Source: Saxidomus purpurata | Taxonomy: Eukaryota > Mollusca > Bivalvia > Venerida > Veneridae | Direction: 5' to 3' | Assembly (NCBI GenBank): GCA_022818135.1 | Contig: JAFMSR010000017.1 | Location: forward strand, 18,726,014-18,790,013 | DNA length: 64,000 nt | In this document: in pieces, positions 59,128-64,000 of the stretch | Layout of the letters: every line of letters begins with the position of its first letter | Position numbering within the stretch: position 1 is the first letter of the stretch | Notes under the pieces: generated by a model | The model's input: the letters and a program-made list of their open reading frames with translations, nothing else | Database searches by the model: none | Told to the model about the DNA's origin: nothing | Translations under genes and position numbers: made by a program

Positions 59128-59852
59128 GGCAGTGGCTAGAGTTACGGTACCGTAACTCTAGCCTCTGAGTCTAGAGTTACGGAAGTTCCGTATCTCTAGC
59201 AAAACCCTAAGAGGAAAGGCTAGAGTTACGGAAGTTTATAAAGGTATGTATATTGCTTTAATATATGCATGATAATGTATTGTAAACTTAAATATTTTAC
59301 CACTATTCGTGAATAAACTGATCTGTTATATGTACGACAATTTCACAGGCGCCATTTTGGCTATAATTTAATGTGTTGTTAATATCGGAACTATCATTGT
59401 CATGTTGTATATTCTTGCACATATTTACGTGTTCTGTTTACAAAGAACGTTAATTAAACAATAGTAAGATAAAGAAAAGAAAAATATTAGAATTCTAATT
59501 AAATACAAAAACAACACATTTTACTTAACTTTTATCATGCTTTGCACAACATGTGATATAATGGAACGCTCAAGTAAAGACGAAGATAACAACGATATTT
59601 CCGATATTTATGTATTACCAAAATGGCGGCTATGAAGTCGCTGCATTTGCCGACAGATCGGTTTATTCACTATTACAGGTGAAATATTTAAGTTTACAAT
59701 ACATTATCATGCATATTTAAAGCAACATACATATACCTTTATAAACTTCCGTAACTCTAGCCTTTCTTCTTAGGGTTTTGCTACAGATACGGAACTTCCG
59801 TAACTCTAGACTCGGGGGCTAGAGTTACGGTACCGTAACTCTAGCCACTGCC
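59128..59852. mobile_element. Mutator-type MITE with ~200 bp inverted ends and 9 bp duplication
   Basis: The arms 59128-59330 and 59655-59852 are nearly perfect inverted copies (ggcagtggctagagttacgg ...). Each arm contains a near-perfect small palindrome, ctagagttacggtaccgtaa then ctctag. TTGTATGTA lies directly outside both ends (59119-59127 and 59853-59861), a perfect 9 bp target duplication. Long arms with a 9 bp duplication are the mark of Mutator-like elements. The interior is non-coding. Confidence 0.9.
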
Positions 59853-60004
59853 TTGTATGTAAAGCGTTCTAGGACTATCCTATCTGCTTCAATTTTCATT
59901 TACACTTAGACTAGTTTTGCTTCGACCCCTCGTTATACTCTGTTAACATTGGGTCGATTGAAAATCCAATCGATCCAAAAAGGGGAAGCCAAAAAAAATT
60001 TTTT

Positions 60005-60085
60005 TGAGTGGTGTGAGCCTTGAACCCCAGTCCGCGTGGGTGGCAAAACACGATTTTAACCACTCGGTTATTCCAGACAACTTCT
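60005..60085 (-). other. tRNA-like relic
   Basis: The minus strand shows an A-box-like ataaccgagtggttaaaatc and a B-box-like ggggttcaaggc at suitable spacing. The acceptor stem does not pair, so it is a degenerate tRNA or SINE head rather than a working tRNA gene. Confidence 0.45.
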
Positions 60086-61429
60086 TTGTACATGAAACAC
60101 TACTGTCATATCGATTTTATATTACGCCTCATTGAAATAATTTGGGCACCAAATGTTGCAGCTTTGTGTACATGTGTAATTTAGCCATATTTTGGGTGAG
60201 GAAAGTATGTATGTTTTAATGTCAAATATGAACATTCAATCGCAATTTCAGATCCTCCAGTCGAAAAGATGGTTGTCGAGGCTCGTTCCTGTGATACCTT
60301 AGAATTTTAATCAGAGAAATCAATTCAAAAATCAGAGGGTGTTTATTGCATACGTAAGTTGTTACGCAGTCATAACACTCTCTAGCATAGCGAAGGGAAT
60401 TTGTTCAACATTTATAGCACTTTCTTTACTACTGACGATATAAAAGTGAAACATTTATACCCCTTTCATTTTTCTAATTTTACAAAATCTTGTTCAAAAC
60501 ATATAAGTTAGACTAATTTCTGCGAGAAAAGTGATCGGAGAAACCATTTATTTGTTTATACAGGCATTATCTGCTTGGTATGAATTGTGGACAGTTGAAT
60601 ATGTGTTTTTACTGTACCTTAATACTGATTAAAGCAGGTAACTGTCTCCTTCAAATCAAACGTTATTACGGGCTATCACTTTCTGTACGATATCATAGCA
60701 ATCATATCAGATACCAGAACTAAAGTTCAAAGAATTGCAAATATTTACCATAGTTGTCGGAACTCCTACTCCTATACCCTATTCAGAGGAATCCACATAC
60801 ACATGTATTATTTTTGTTTCTGTGGGAATTGCGTTTTAGTAGATTTGTTATATACACAGGTGGTTAACTCTCTCCACCACCGTAAAAAGTGTTGAAAGAA
60901 AAACTGTGGGGTGCGCACTTTCGTGGTGGTGGGGTTCTACAAAATAAAGTAGAAATGTGAGTAAGAGTTTTGTAATTTTCCCTGAACAATCCGGCGGGTA
61001 GTTACAGCAAATTTTCAAATAAATGATGTCGTGGAATTGAGTACGAGGTGGTGAGGATTTGAATGTGGCAGGGTGGAGCTTTCATGCTGTGATCTCTTGA
61101 CACGTCAAATGCGTCCGTGTGACAGAGATGAAATAATTTTATTCACACATAATATATACCTTTACTGTTAATGAACATTGCTCGACGCTGACAATTGAGT
61201 TGACGTAGCGTGCCCTTGTTAAAAGATAGAATTCTGCATTTGCTTTCTTTTTTAATTTAGGTTGGATAATACAATAAAATAATTTCCTGTATTAAATGTT
61301 TTATGATGTTAGCAGATGTCCATAACGGAGGCATAAATGCACATCACTTATTTTACAGGTTTCATGAAAAATTTTGCGAAAGTGATAGAAGATTTCATAA
61401 TAACCGAGAAACTAAAATGAAACCAGATA
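60086..61429. other. No features recognised
   Basis: AT-rich sequence on both strands without a convincing frame, repeat family or RNA gene. A ccaccaccg/cgtggtggtgg inverted pair lies at ~60877 and ~60942. Confidence 0.5.
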
Positions 61430-63225
61430 AAACGATCAATAGCGTGTAAAATAAGTGTAAAATAAGACAAAACGAAAATATTAAAGGAATTAATTTACCA
61501 CCTATAAATGATATCTCTTTACAAGCAAGAATTAATCAATATGTTGACGATACTCAACTATTTGCAGAAAATAAAAGTTCACTTCCACATATTTTTTTAG
61601 ATATATCCTTGTACGAAAAAGCCACAGGTGCCAAACTTATAAAGAAAAAACGAAGGGATTATTCATCGGGAAAAGTACAAATGTAAAACCGACATTTAAT
61701 GAAATAGGATGGACTAAAGACTATGTAAAAACCCTTGGCATATGTCACGGATATAATGTTAAAAATGATAAGTATTGGAAAAACAGAATCAAAAAATTTT
61801 AATCTTGCCTCCAAGTTTGGAAATCACGGAATCTCTCAATCACTGGCAATATTATTGTCGCAAAAGCATTCATTTTCTCTGCGATAAATTTTGAAATTGA
61901 AACAAAAAGCATAAACGATAAATTCTGCAAAGAAATTGATGATTTAGTTTTGAGTTTTATCTGGAACGGAAAAGGGTCTCTAGTTTCTGCTGAAAATATG
62001 AAAAAAATAGAGAAAGAGGCGGATAAAGAATCGGGCATTGTCTCGGCTCATATAATCATAATGTTGTATAACATAATTCAAGAAGATGTACAAATATGGA
62101 ATGCAATTGGAAAACATGGGCTCAAAACAATTGATTCAGGATTTAATCAAAACTATCTTTTAGATACCTTTTCTAGTCTTGAAAGAGTAACATTGAGGAG
62201 AACAATATCGGATTTGTATATTAAAACTCTTAATTGTTGGAACATTTTTGTAAAGTCTTTCAAATCAAAGTCTAAACAGGAAGTCTTATCTTCGAGTCTC
62301 TTTGGTTATCACGTCATACTTTATAGACGCAAACCGTTAATGTTTAAACCGTTTCTATTAAGCAACATTACACAAGCCAGAGACATTTGGGACGAACAGT
62401 CCGGAAGTGTCATAAATGTAAACATTCTGTTAACTGAAGTACGGGTCAGAACAAACTGGGTACAGAATTGGTTGATTTTAAAAGAAAGCATCCCTCAAGA
62501 ATATATCGGAATATTACGAGATCAACAGAATAGACAGTCAACAGGTCGAATGCATATTTCATTATACACGCTCTTTGAAGCTGCGCATAAAATTCTAAAA
62601 CCAGATAGCCTTCGTATCAAGCAGATCAATTTGCAGTTACTATCAGAATGCACTTTAAAAACATCAACAACAGAAGAGAAATGATCAATAAAACTTATCA
62701 TAAATAATACTTTCTGCTGGAATAAAACCTGGTTAAATGTACATTCAGCACATTGTTCAATGAAAGCAAAATAATTTCAGTGGAAAATAATTCATAATGT
62801 AGTAAATACAGAGCACAAATTAAATTTAATGAAGTTATCTGATGGTATATGTAACCTATGTAAAGTAGAGAGAGAAACAGTATGTCACTTGTTCACGGAA
62901 TGCAGGGAAATAACACCTTTCTGGGCTTTAACAGTTTCTTTAATTACAAATCTAACAAAAATGCATAACGAAAAAGAAATACAGTTAACTTCAGTAGAAA
63001 AAAATGTTTGGAGTATATAGCCACAGTCTATACAAAAGTATAAACACACTTGTTTTTGAAACAAAATGTCATATTTGGAAATATAGGAATGATACGAAAT
63101 TTTCAGTTCAAAGTGTGTCAAATAGGATACATTTAAATATCTTAAAGCTTAATATCAAGCAAATTTTTAATTTCCACGGCCGGTGTACACCATACAAAAA
63201 CGCTACGAATGAGATGTGGTAACTA
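61430..63225 (+). pseudogene. Broken L1/Tx1-type LINE (reverse transcriptase end)
   Basis: Frames change several times. 61470-61600 reads LPPINDISLQARINQYVDDT with the reverse-transcriptase YVDD box. 61720-61800 gives VKTLGICHGYN and 61800-62684 gives RNLSITGNIIVAKAF, LSFIWNGKGS and onward. 62829-62950 carries a C-terminal zinc motif (CNLCKVERETVCHLFTEC). This order matches the second half of L1/Tx1-like ORF2. The endonuclease and early reverse transcriptase are missing. Confidence 0.8.
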
Positions 63226-64000
63226 ATCTTTCGGTATATGTATGTGTTACATCTTAACCACAAATCTGCTCTTAATTTTTATTTTTCTCAAGGGTTCACG
63301 ATTATGATGTTTGGTTTCGAAACAAGGACATGATGCATTTTTAGTTTCTTACTTGTGTTTGGTATTTTTGCTCTTTTGTTAACATTTTCAAATACTGTTC
63401 TTATTTTTCTTGTCAAAATGACCGAAAAAATGCTTTAATAACAATGATAAAACTGAACAATAAGCATGCAATCTCTTCTGTTCTTGTAATGTATGAAATG
63501 TGTACAGGTACAGATGTCACATTTTGTAAAGAATTAACTATTTTTATATACTCCTAAATGTATAAACTTTACTATAATATAAATATAAGATACATTCTTA
63601 GTACAAATTACATGTTTTTTAATATAAGATTTATGAACCACACAGTTGTGGTACCGTACATGTGATTGTAACACAATACATGAACATGCTTTATATTTTT
63701 CGTTGTGAACAATTCCTTTTCAGGAATGTAGTTTATACAAAAAAAACTGTAAATGAAGTCTTTTCGAAGGCTACAGCGCTTGTTTGTACTGCTTTTATTT
63801 TATCTACATAAATAGATAAAACGATCATGAAAATCTTTCTGGTTTCATGATATCTTGGGTAACCTAGAATATATTCGCGAAACTTTTCAAGTAATCCTAA
63901 CGTGACATTACGTGTGATGTCCTACTAAAAGTAATAAAAGAAAGGAAATGCAGCATTTTACCTTTAAAAGAGTATCAATAGGTATTATAGGTATATGTTT
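63226..64000. other. No features recognised
   Basis: AT-rich, probably the 3' flank of the LINE remnant. Two short hairpins (ctacataaatagat at ~63804) but no gene. Confidence 0.5.

Overview
The window is eukaryotic nuclear DNA. It has spliced genes with GT/AG introns, an AT-rich background, a tandem satellite and many kinds of transposable element. The repeats point to a bivalve mollusc, probably a heterodont clam: pearl/CvA-like non-autonomous Helitron-type elements with GTCC-type microsatellite heads, elements beginning TTAGCTCACC, and a V-SINE-like tRNA-derived SINE. The lineage is inferred from repeat style only; nothing names the species.

Layout. 1-3862 is a satellite of ~169 bp monomers with a 7-monomer higher-order repeat, decaying to ~4480. 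5100-19933 holds five coding exons of an elongation factor 1-alpha copy that stops after domain II, with odd substitutions. 14081-42435 holds an eight-exon gene whose intron phases all agree. It encodes ~341 residues: an N-terminal P-loop-like segment and a C-terminal PIN-like domain resembling the end of ZNF451. The EF1A exons and this gene's exons are interleaved on the same strand. Their introns are full of at least six related families of tandem-monomer elements.

43300-50020 holds a decayed Tc1 remnant and then two convergent intact genes, a YqaJ nuclease with a PHD finger (+) and a spliced THAP-DDE transposase (-). That pairing is known from ISL2EU-type DNA transposons. 50006-57990 is the most unusual part. 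Two 471 bp direct repeats that look identical flank 3.66 kb carrying a His-Cys-box (I-PpoI-like) endonuclease (+) and a convergent Mutator-like transposase (-) with one frameshift in an A8 run. One repeat is interrupted by a 3.3 kb TA-flanked element; the other shows the empty site.

The right end (58000-64000) has a Mutator-type MITE with a perfect 9 bp target duplication, a tRNA-like relic and a broken L1/Tx1-type LINE. No bacterial features, CRISPR arrays, rRNA or complete LTR retrotransposon were seen.
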